DNA of 64,000 bases from Auanema rhodensis. Lineage: Eukaryota > Nematoda > Chromadorea > Rhabditida > Rhabditidae. Both the position numbers and the translations under genes were made by a program. This document shows, piece after piece, positions 1-6,805 of this stretch. The notes beneath the pieces were generated by a model. It was not told the DNA's origin and did not search any database. It saw only the letters and a list, made by a program, of their open reading frames with translations. Numbering within the stretch: position 1 is the stretch's first letter; each line of letters begins with the position of its first letter. The stretch spans positions 12,100,131 to 12,164,130 of the forward strand of contig OZ059894.1 in assembly GCA_964057225.1 (NCBI GenBank), read 5' to 3'.

Positions 1-244
1 GGCGGAACAGGAGAAGAACATCGACGATCCTCCGGCTCGGCTGTCATAGTGTGCGACTTCTTGTTCATAATGGTAGCGGTGTCCTCGTGCTTCTTCTTTC
101 TCCACAAAAATTACTACACTATCTGAGCGGGAGAAGCCACAGATAACATAGGACCGCCTCAAGGCCTGGTAGATCAACCAGTGTTGCTTCAATCACCAAG
201 TATTGCGGCCTGGGCCCTTGGATCAATTCACAACACCAGTATAG
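1..244 (-). mobile_element. 5' part of the 742-bp non-autonomous U2-targeted element (cut by window start)
   Basis: This matches 3263..3506 with no difference seen by eye and is offset by exactly 3262 bp, the length of unit 1. It is therefore the 5' end of the short element described at 2765..3506, in the preceding unit. The start codon of its short reading frame is at 68 (reading leftward). Its right edge joins a U2 segment at 245. Two neighbouring units thus carry the same insertion, which suggests that an already interrupted unit was duplicated. Confidence 0.85.
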
Positions 245-323
245 CAATGGAACACATATCGAAGGTTAATTCGATAAGAACGATTACTACACTTTGATCT
301 TAGCCAAAAGGCCGAGAAGCGAT
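245..323 (-). pseudogene. U2 snRNA 5' fragment, split by the short element
   Basis: These are U2 nt 1-79, starting at 323. They end at 245 where the short element begins. Positions 245..285 are the right-hand copy of the 41-bp target-site duplication. The fragment has the promoter side, stem-loop I and the branch-site recognition sequence, but lacks the Sm site and stem-loops III and IV, so it should not make a working snRNA. Confidence 0.9.
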
Positions 324-400
324 ACAGCATAGCCATGAGTATCAAAGACATCAAGCAAATGTATCGTACTTGTTACGAGTGCACTCTCTCATTTGAATAT
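324..400 (-). promoter_or_regulatory. U2 snRNA upstream region with candidate proximal element
   Basis: This is the 5' flank of U2 and is kept in every unit that has a U2 start. On the minus strand a perfect 10-bp palindrome, GAGTGCACTC, lies at 377..386, that is -54 to -63. The surrounding stretch (about -45 to -70) is richer in G and C than the rest of the flank. Nematode snRNA genes carry a proximal sequence element at about this distance. The position fits, but I cannot show that the sequence matches a known element. A TATA-like run (TTTTATATTC) lies just further upstream, at about -74 to -83. Unit 14 has a unique C-to-T change next to the start (38182, + strand). Confidence 0.45.
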
Positions 401-765
401 AAAAGTGTGGTTTGACAATCTTGACTGTACAGGTCATAAATGGCTCATATAAACTGTGGATTTACTCAACTTTTGGACTTATTTTTTTCTTATTCGAAGC
501 GCTGCACTTTTTTCTATTCTTTTTATTCAAATACTTGTATATAGTTTTATATGTACGGTTGCAAAGTTTCCGAATATTTTATATATTTTTATACAATAAT
601 TAGGAGAAGGTTAATACAATGAAATCTCCCAACTTTACAGTGTTTGTATTGCTTACAGTATCTAGAACAACCACTCTTGTAATATTAGAGCACATATCAA
701 TCAACAACTTTTTCTAGTTATCAAAGCTTTTTTATTTCTTCAAGATATTTCAAATAAAATATAAA
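401..765. other. AT-rich spacer between the U2 upstream region and 5S-a
   Basis: No gene is recognised in this roughly 365-bp stretch, which recurs in every standard unit. It is AT-rich with T runs. A 63-codon frame at 412..603 begins with TTG, has low-complexity hydrophobic content and is not believable as a gene. The 3' part, from about 615, is a diverged copy of the sequence between 5S-a and 5S-b (about 975-1125), so the 360-bp duplication that gave two 5S genes also includes this flank. Units 8 and 9 share a one-base variant here (GAGGCGCTG for GAAGCGCTG near 19711 and 22190). Confidence 0.6.
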
Positions 766-766
766 A
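763..766 (-). terminator. Pol III oligo(T) terminator of 5S-a
   Basis: On the minus strand the 5S ends in AAGCTTTTAT. The four Ts are a minimal Pol III terminator. A longer T-rich region follows within 40 nt and could act as a back-up. The same arrangement follows every 5S copy. Confidence 0.65.
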
Positions 767-884
767 GCTTACGACACCCGGGATTCCCAAGCCGTCTCCG
801 ATCCAAGTACTAACCGGGCCCAACGTTGCTTGACTTGCCAGATCGGACGGGATGGCGTACTTTCAACGTGGTATGGTCGTAAGC
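766..884 (-). rRNA. 5S ribosomal RNA (5S-a, unit 1; reference copy)
   Basis: This is a 5S rRNA gene read leftward from 884. The 5' GCTTACGACCATACCACG pairs with the 3' end GGTGTCGTAAGC to form helix I. Internal control regions are visible: an A-box-like AAGCAACGTTGGGCCCGG and a C-box-like GTACTTGGATCGGAGAC. The 3' end runs into TTTT (763-766), a Pol III terminator. The length of about 119 nt is normal for 5S. The GCCATCCCGTCCGATCTGGC block is of nematode type and differs from the insect or vertebrate form. The product is the RNA of the large ribosomal subunit, transcribed by Pol III with TFIIIA. I saw no sequence difference between this and the other 5S copies in the window. Confidence 0.97.
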
Positions 885-1125
885 AATGTTATATTCTTCA
901 TTATCAGTTATATCACTCTAAATCTTGTTGTTAATAGTTAGGACCACAAAGAAAACAACAGGAACAGTAACAAATGAAATGCCCAAACTTTACAGTGTTC
1001 GAGTTATTTACAGTATCTAAGACTACCTCTGTCGTGTTATTAGAGCAAACATTCGATTAACAACAACTTTTTTTTAGTTATCAAAGCTTTTTTATTTCTT
1101 CAAAAAATTTCAAATAAAATATAAA
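885..1125. other. Spacer between 5S-a and 5S-b (part of a 360-bp duplication)
   Basis: This 241-bp stretch separates the two 5S genes. Its flanks match those of the other copy: the same T-rich 3' flank (TTATCAAAGCTTTTTTATTT) and the same 5' flank (TTCATTATCAGTTATATCAC). The repeat period is exactly 360 bp. The two flanks have diverged, while the two 5S cores have not. No SL1-like exon or Sm-site RNA gene was found in it. Confidence 0.75.
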
Positions 1126-1244
1126 AGCTTACGACACCCGGGATTCCCAAGCCGTCTCCGATCCAAGTACTAACCGGGCCCAACGTTGCTTGACTTGCCA
1201 GATCGGACGGGATGGCGTACTTTCAACGTGGTATGGTCGTAAGC
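1126..1244 (-). rRNA. 5S ribosomal RNA (5S-b, unit 1)
   Basis: This is the second 5S gene of the unit, 360 bp from 5S-a and with the same core sequence. Its 5' flank differs from that of 5S-a at a few bases (ATGTCATATT for ATGTTATATT), which lets the two copies be told apart across the array. Its TTTT terminator is at 1123-1126. Confidence 0.97.
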
Positions 1245-1386
1245 AATGTCATATTCTTCATTATCAGTTATATCACTCTAAATCTTGTTGTTAATAGATA
1301 CGACCACAAAGAAAACAACAGGAACAGTAACAATAACAAAAAAAATTTTTTTTTCACCTATGTGTCTAAAGGTTAGCCATGTATCC

Positions 1387-1390
<4 letters not shown>

Positions 1391-1434
<44 letters not shown>
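1391..1434. repeat. (AT)22 microsatellite, unit 1
   Basis: This is a perfect AT dinucleotide run. The same locus is present in all units with a complete 5S region and ranges from 18 to 27 repeats: 18 at 4653 and 36777, 19 at 23085, 27 at 57910. It accounts for almost all differences in unit length. Confidence 0.97.
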
Positions 1435-1436
<2 letters not shown>

Positions 1437-2260
1437 ACAGTAAAAAGTCCAATCAAGAGAGAAATTTTTTCAACACATAGTTGTTTTTTTTTTAAATATC
1501 ATTGTTTTTCCTCATAACTCGGTTTAAACTCGTTCTAACCCGTTGAAATACGTCTAGAAAGTCTTTATAACATGCATATGTATGATAGAACTTCATATTT
1601 ATTGTAATAGAAAATTTTATTTTCAGACGTCTTGGTTAACAATGATATGTTTTACCCCCTTATAATTTTTATCATAATGTTCCTTATACGGAACGCTCAA
1701 TGAAACTTGCTTCCAGAAAAATTTCTTTCTATTTTTTCTTCATATGTACGTAGATACTATAGAGAACTATGATAGAAAACTTTAACATTCACGAAATCAT
1801 CATTTCTCATTACGCTACGGAGGTTTAAAAAGCTGTGTTTTACCTTATAATAGACCGGAAAACCCTTGTGTTAAAACTGGACCGTTTTTACACATATAAA
1901 AATGTCCCGTATTCGGGACCCTAATGTAACTTTTGATTCCCTATATTTTTTTTCATGAAATTTACAATCTACTGTAGAAAGAAGAATTATTTTTATAAAA
2001 ACTGTAAATTTTTGAAAAATGAAAACAAAACGAAAACAAAAACAACTTTTTTTTGAACATTTTCTCACACAAGGGTCCCCCCTTACCTACTTTTTTTCTC
2101 ATTACTCGTTTCAACCTCATCCGATCACTCTGCAAACATGTTTAATCGTTCTAACTTGTTGAAATACGTCTTAAAAGTCTAAACAACATGCATATGCATA
2201 ATAGAAACCACCCGAATAGGCCCCCACGCACTAAACGAGATATATACATTACCAGTATAG
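1435..2260. repeat. AT-rich spacer built of diverged sub-repeats
   Basis: No gene was recognised here. Two kinds of internal repeat are visible. A block at about 1531-1591 (TTGAAATACGTCTAGAAAGT, then CATGCATATG) recurs at 2147-2208 in diverged form. A second pair, about 225 bp apart, carries hairpins at 1679-1694 (GTTCC/GGAAC) and 1904-1919 (GTCCCG/CGGGAC), each followed by similar sequence (ACTT..TTCC, then TTTTTT..TTCAT). The last bases, CCAGTATAG at 2252-2260, equal the 5' terminus of the 742-bp element, so the right edge is probably an old element end. A 65-codon frame at 1871..2068 is low-complexity and not credible as a gene. Confidence 0.7.
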
Positions 2261-2345
2261 TAATAGAACACATATTGAAGATTAATTCGATAAGAACAAT
2301 TTATTGACGTAGAGAATGTTTGTTCCGAAAAACTACAATATTAAA
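2252..2345 (-). mobile_element. Relic of old U2-targeted insertions, fixed in every unit
   Basis: The order is: an element 5' end (CCAGTATAG, 2252-2260), a 41-bp U2 segment (2261-2301, U2 nt 39-79), and an element 3' end beginning TATTGACGTAGAGAATGTTT (from 2302). The boundaries are exactly those of the live short element at 2724..2764, 2765 and 3506. Against the intact U2 gene the 41-bp segment has five changes, all C-to-T or G-to-A. The first bases of the 3' end show four more of the same kind. Homology to the short element's 3' part continues weakly, for example the shared GGCAGC. The relic lies 353 to 313 bp left of every U2 3' end: 5515, 7630, 10107, 12590, 15071, 18997, and so on to 63742. 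Confidence 0.8.
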
Positions 2346-2613
2346 CTATAAAAGTAACAAAAGCGTAGAGGCAGCAAAGACATGAATAAACATAAATGTA
2401 AATACAGAATTACCAGGTAGTACATAAGTATGACAAAAAATTATAAGAAAGCCATGAAAATAGAAGGTTTGTGAACAAATGAGAGGTACATCTTTGATCG
2501 TATAGTCATTTCTAAACCGTTCGTATGCTGCAGCATCGTCATAAGCGTCACTCAAGTTGAATTTCCATGTGTACTACACGATTTTCATTCTTATTGTTAC
2601 ATTCTTTCCCTGA
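2346..2613. other. U2 3' flank, probably part of the relic's 3' sequence
   Basis: This is the stretch between the relic and the U2 3' end. It contains a 69-codon open frame (2346..2555, minus) that has no ATG at its start (it begins TTG). Its residues are acidic and polar at first, then hydrophobic. It is identical in all units, but that is expected from homogenisation and says nothing about function. I do not call a gene. The 40 nt next to U2 should hold the 3'-end processing signal, which I cannot identify by sequence. Confidence 0.5.
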
Positions 2614-2764
2614 GGGAATGGGCCGTTCCCGCCAGCAGTGCAAGAGCGGGTCGACCCGTGAGGTGGAGCTAGCAAGCCAGCATCTACCTCAAGTCTCAAA
2701 AATCGGTTAACCTTATTGTGAACCAATGGAACACATATCGAAGGTTAATTCGATAAGAACGATT
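2614..2764 (-). pseudogene. U2 snRNA 3' fragment (nt 39-189), split by the short element
   Basis: This is the 3' part of the unit 1 U2 gene, from the Sm-site side to the 3' end. It is cut at GAACGATT (+ strand), where the short element begins at 2765. It has no promoter of its own. Positions 2724..2764 are the left copy of the 41-bp target-site duplication. Confidence 0.92.
2724..2764. repeat. 41-bp target-site duplication, left copy (short element)
   Basis: These 41 bp of U2 (nt 39-79) repeat exactly at 3507..3547. They start CAATGGAACA and end GAACGATT. The outer base on each side may match by chance, so the true length is 40-41 bp. A duplication this long means the two strand cuts were about 40 bp apart. 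Confidence 0.88.
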
Positions 2765-3506
2765 TATTGACGTAGAGAATGTTTGTCCCGGAGGACTACA
2801 ATTTAAAAAAATAATTACTGAAGCCGGAAGGCAGCGAGAAATAAAATGGATACTACCTGCACTGAGTGCGTCGTATCAAAAAAAAAAAGAGAATGATAGT
2901 CTTAAAGAAGAGAACAGCACATAAAGAAAAGTAGAACTTCCATCTGATGCTACGGGTTTAGAGGAATAGCTTATGTCAGATATCGGTTAAACATAAATGA
3001 TTAGGGCAATTGCGGAACAAGGATAGTGTAATTAACATTGTTTACAGAGTTCAGGTTCTGAAGCTACGGATAAAGAAGGGTTAGCTTGACAGATTGAAGT
3101 TAAAATGAACAACGTGGCATATTTCAGTACAGCACAATAGTAATAGCGAGACTACGGAAAAAAAAAAAAGCTCTGTTCTGGTCCTGGAACGGCGGCTTCG
3201 ACGTCTTCTGGGTGCCACTGCGGTTTGAAGGGTCAGCTAGCTTAACAGTAGAACGGCGGCAAGGCGGAACAGGAGAAGAACATCGACGATCCTCCGGCTC
3301 GGCTGTCATAGTGTGCGACTTCTTGTTCATAATGGTAGCGGTGTCCTCGTGCTTCTTCTTTCTCCACAAAAATTACTACACTATCTGAGCGGGAGAAGCC
3401 ACAGATAACATAGGACCGCCTCAAGGCCTGGTAGATCAACCAGTGTTGCTTCAATCACCAAGTATTGCGGCCTGGGCCCTTGGATCAATTCACAACACCA
3501 GTATAG
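2765..3506 (-). mobile_element. 742-bp non-autonomous U2-targeted retroelement
   Basis: This is inserted in the U2 gene within one base of the site used by the full-length retrotransposons, in U2 sense orientation, with a 41-bp target-site duplication. The 5' end is at 3506 (CTATACTGG...) and the 3' end at 2765 (...ACGTCAATA). The 5' region is rich in short hairpins: CTGGT/ACCAG, GCCT/AGGC, CCAAG/CTTGG. It then has an ATG (3330) followed by 54 protein-like, GC-richer codons, a run of 12 Ts (3158-3169 on the + strand as A12) and an AT-rich 3' part. There is no reverse transcriptase. The simplest reading is an internally deleted derivative of an autonomous element not seen in this window. Its sequence is unlike the 3,727-bp element, so it is a separate family that must borrow a retrotransposition machinery. 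Confidence 0.75.
3124..3330 (-). pseudogene. Truncated ORF remnant in the short element
   Basis: Starting at the ATG at 3330, 54 codons give a basic, Pro/Ser/Thr-rich segment (MNKKSHTMTAEPEDRR...SKPPFQDQNRA). It then runs into the 12-T tract and 13 further codons to the stop. The composition and GC content resemble the N-terminal leader of a non-LTR retrotransposon ORF, not the AT-rich spacer around it. No domain is recognised. It is most likely the start of the parent element's ORF, left after an internal deletion. Confidence 0.45.
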
Positions 3507-3585
3507 CAATGGAACACATATCGAAGGTTAATTCGATAAGAACGATTACTACACTTTGATCTTAGCCAAAAGGCCGAGAAGCGAT
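3507..3585 (-). pseudogene. U2 snRNA 5' fragment (nt 1-79), unit 1
   Basis: This is the promoter-side part of the split U2 gene, starting at 3585. The right copy of the 41-bp duplication is 3507..3547. Transcription from the U2 promoter would read through this fragment straight into the short element's 5' end. Confidence 0.92.
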
Positions 3586-4027
3586 ACAGCATAGCCATGA
3601 GTATCAAAGACATCAAGCAAATGTATCGTACTTGTTACGAGTGCACTCTCTCATTTGAATATAAAAGTGTGGTTTGACAATCTTGACTGTACAGGTCATA
3701 AATGGCTCATATAAACTGTGGATTTACTCAACTTTTGGACTTATTTTTTTCTTATTCGAAGCGCTGCACTTTTTTCTATTCTTTTTATTCAAATACTTGT
3801 ATATAGTTTTATATGTACGGTTGCAAAGTTTCCGAATATTTTATATATTTTTATACAATAATTAGGAGAAGGTTAATACAATGAAATCTCCCAACTTTAC
3901 AGTGTTTGTATTGCTTACAGTATCTAGAACAACCACTCTTGTAATATTAGAGCACATATCAATCAACAACTTTTTCTAGTTATCAAAGCTTTTTTATTTC
4001 TTCAAGATATTTCAAATAAAATATAAA

Positions 4028-4146
4028 AGCTTACGACACCCGGGATTCCCAAGCCGTCTCCGATCCAAGTACTAACCGGGCCCAACGTTGCTTGACTTGC
4101 CAGATCGGACGGGATGGCGTACTTTCAACGTGGTATGGTCGTAAGC
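4028..4146 (-). rRNA. 5S rRNA (5S-a, unit 2)
   Basis: Core identical by eye to the reference copy at 766..884. Starts at 4146. Confidence 0.96.
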
Positions 4147-4387
4147 AATGTTATATTCTTCATTATCAGTTATATCACTCTAAATCTTGTTGTTAATAGT
4201 TAGGACCACAAAGAAAACAACAGGAACAGTAACAAATGAAATGCCCAAACTTTACAGTGTTCGAGTTATTTACAGTATCTAAGACTACCTCTGTCGTGTT
4301 ATTAGAGCAAACATTCGATTAACAACAACTTTTTTTTAGTTATCAAAGCTTTTTTATTTCTTCAAAAAATTTCAAATAAAATATAAA

Positions 4388-4506
4388 AGCTTACGACACC
4401 CGGGATTCCCAAGCCGTCTCCGATCCAAGTACTAACCGGGCCCAACGTTGCTTGACTTGCCAGATCGGACGGGATGGCGTACTTTCAACGTGGTATGGTC
4501 GTAAGC
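4388..4506 (-). rRNA. 5S rRNA (5S-b, unit 2)
   Basis: 360 bp from 5S-a, with the b-type 5' flank (ATGTCATATT). Confidence 0.96.
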
Positions 4507-4648
4507 AATGTCATATTCTTCATTATCAGTTATATCACTCTAAATCTTGTTGTTAATAGATACGACCACAAAGAAAACAACAGGAACAGTAACAATAACA
4601 AAAAAAATTTTTTTTTCACCTATGTGTCTAAAGGTTAGCCATGTATCC

Positions 4649-4690
<42 letters not shown>

Positions 4691-5867
4691 ACAGTAAAAA
4701 GTCCAATCAAGAGAGAAATTTTTTCAACACATAGTTGTTTTTTTTTTAAATATCATTGTTTTTCCTCATAACTCGGTTTAAACTCGTTCTAACCCGTTGA
4801 AATACGTCTAGAAAGTCTTTATAACATGCATATGTATGATAGAACTTCATATTTATTGTAATAGAAAATTTTATTTTCAGACGTCTTGGTTAACAATGAT
4901 ATGTTTTACCCCCTTATAATTTTTATCATAATGTTCCTTATACGGAACGCTCAATGAAACTTGCTTCCAGAAAAATTTCTTTCTATTTTTTCTTCATATG
5001 TACGTAGATACTATAGAGAACTATGATAGAAAACTTTAACATTCACGAAATCATCATTTCTCATTACGCTACGGAGGTTTAAAAAGCTGTGTTTTACCTT
5101 ATAATAGACCGGAAAACCCTTGTGTTAAAACTGGACCGTTTTTACACATATAAAAATGTCCCGTATTCGGGACCCTAATGTAACTTTTGATTCCCTATAT
5201 TTTTTTTCATGAAATTTACAATCTACTGTAGAAAGAAGAATTATTTTTATAAAAACTGTAAATTTTTGAAAAATGAAAACAAAACGAAAACAAAAACAAC
5301 TTTTTTTTGAACATTTTCTCACACAAGGGTCCCCCCTTACCTACTTTTTTTCTCATTACTCGTTTCAACCTCATCCGATCACTCTGCAAACATGTTTAAT
5401 CGTTCTAACTTGTTGAAATACGTCTTAAAAGTCTAAACAACATGCATATGCATAATAGAAACCACCCGAATAGGCCCCCACGCACTAAACGAGATATATA
5501 CATTACCAGTATAGTAATAGAACACATATTGAAGATTAATTCGATAAGAACAATTTATTGACGTAGAGAATGTTTGTTCCGAAAAACTACAATATTAAAC
5601 TATAAAAGTAACAAAAGCGTAGAGGCAGCAAAGACATGAATAAACATAAATGTAAATACAGAATTACCAGGTAGTACATAAGTATGACAAAAAATTATAA
5701 GAAAGCCATGAAAATAGAAGGTTTGTGAACAAATGAGAGGTACATCTTTGATCGTATAGTCATTTCTAAACCGTTCGTATGCTGCAGCATCGTCATAAGC
5801 GTCACTCAAGTTGAATTTCCATGTGTACTACACGATTTTCATTCTTATTGTTACATTCTTTCCCTGA

Positions 5868-6056
5868 GGGAATGGGCCGTTCCCGCCAGCAGTGCAAGAG
5901 CGGGTCGACCCGTGAGGTGGAGCTAGCAAGCCAGCATCTACCTCAAGTCTCAAAAATCGGTTAACCTTATTGTGAACCAATGGAACACATATCGAAGGTT
6001 AATTCGATAAGAACGATTACTACACTTTGATCTTAGCCAAAAGGCCGAGAAGCGAT
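5868..6056 (-). ncRNA. U2 snRNA (unit 2; reference intact copy)
   Basis: This is the spliceosomal U2 snRNA, 189 nt, read from 6056. The 5' end ATCGCTTCTCGGCCTTTTGG is identical to the 5' end of vertebrate U2 as I know it. GTAGTA (nt 34-39) is the branch-site recognition sequence. Stem IIa is a perfect 6-bp stem (ATCGAA/TTCGAT). The Sm site ATTTTTG is at nt 100-106. Stem-loop III (GAGGT...ACCTC with TGCTGGCTTGCTAGC) and stem-loop IV (CCCGC...GCGGG) can form. The RNA would enter the U2 snRNP and base-pair with intron branch sites and U6. One oddity is that GTAGTA is followed by ATCGTTCTTATC where I expect TCTGTTCTTATC. All copies here share this. The gene lies downstream of the 5S pair in the same orientation but should be read by Pol II from its own promoter. 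Confidence 0.96.
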
Positions 6057-6498
6057 ACAGCATAGCCATGAGTATCAAAGACATCAAGCAAATGTATCGT
6101 ACTTGTTACGAGTGCACTCTCTCATTTGAATATAAAAGTGTGGTTTGACAATCTTGACTGTACAGGTCATAAATGGCTCATATAAACTGTGGATTTACTC
6201 AACTTTTGGACTTATTTTTTTCTTATTCGAAGCGCTGCACTTTTTTCTATTCTTTTTATTCAAATACTTGTATATAGTTTTATATGTACGGTTGCAAAGT
6301 TTCCGAATATTTTATATATTTTTATACAATAATTAGGAGAAGGTTAATACAATGAAATCTCCCAACTTTACAGTGTTTGTATTGCTTACAGTATCTAGAA
6401 CAACCACTCTTGTAATATTAGAGCACATATCAATCAACAACTTTTTCTAGTTATCAAAGTTTTTTTATTTCTTCAAGATATTTCAAATAAAATATAAA

Positions 6499-6617
6499 AG
6501 CTTACGACACCCGGGATTCCCAAGCCGTCTCCGATCCAAGTACTAACCGGGCCCAACGTTGCTTGACTTGCCAGATCGGACGGGATGGCGTACTTTCAAC
6601 GTGGTATGGTCGTAAGC
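6499..6617 (-). rRNA. 5S rRNA (only copy in unit 3)
   Basis: The core is identical to the reference. The downstream flank has AAAGTTTTTTTATTT where most units have AAAGCTTTTTTATTT, a variant shared only with 5S-a of unit 4. Confidence 0.96.
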
Positions 6618-6759
6618 AATGTTATATTCTTCATTATCAGTTATATCACTCTAAATCTTGTTGTTAATAGTTAGGACCACAAAGAAAACAACAGGAACAG
6701 TAACAATAACAAAAAAAATTTTTTTTTCACCTATGTGTCTAAAGGTTAGCCATGTATCC

Positions 6760-6805
<46 letters not shown>

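Larger units (their letters stand above)
324..3585 (-). repeat. Array unit 1 (3262 bp, short element in its U2)
   Basis: Two 5S genes, (AT)22 and a U2 gene split by the 742-bp element. Removing 742 + 41 bp gives 2479 bp, the length expected for (AT)22. Confidence 0.93.
3586..6056 (-). repeat. Array unit 2 (2471 bp, standard)
   Basis: Two 5S genes, (AT)18 at 4653..4688, intact U2. One of the two shortest AT tracts in the window. Confidence 0.95.

Noticed and set aside
412-603. 63-codon frame repeated in every unit (also the 65- and 69-codon minus frames at 1871 and 2346)
   Set aside because: At least the first and the 2346 frame start with TTG; all are AT-rich and low-complexity. Their identity between units reflects array homogenisation, not selection for protein.
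885-1125. SL1-like spliced leader near the 5S genes (TGCCCAAACTTTACAG resembles part of SL1)
   Set aside because: Only a few bases match, there is no splice donor after it and no Sm site at the right distance. I do not call an SL RNA gene.
3430-3450. CTGGTTGATC in the short element resembles the 5' end of 18S rRNA
   Set aside because: The match is about ten bases, not followed by further 18S sequence, and is better explained as one arm of a CTGGT/ACCAG hairpin.
4547-4771. Plus-strand frame spanning the AT tract with a (YI)n run
   Set aside because: Its length and end change with the number of AT repeats, and it begins without ATG. It is a by-product of the microsatellite.
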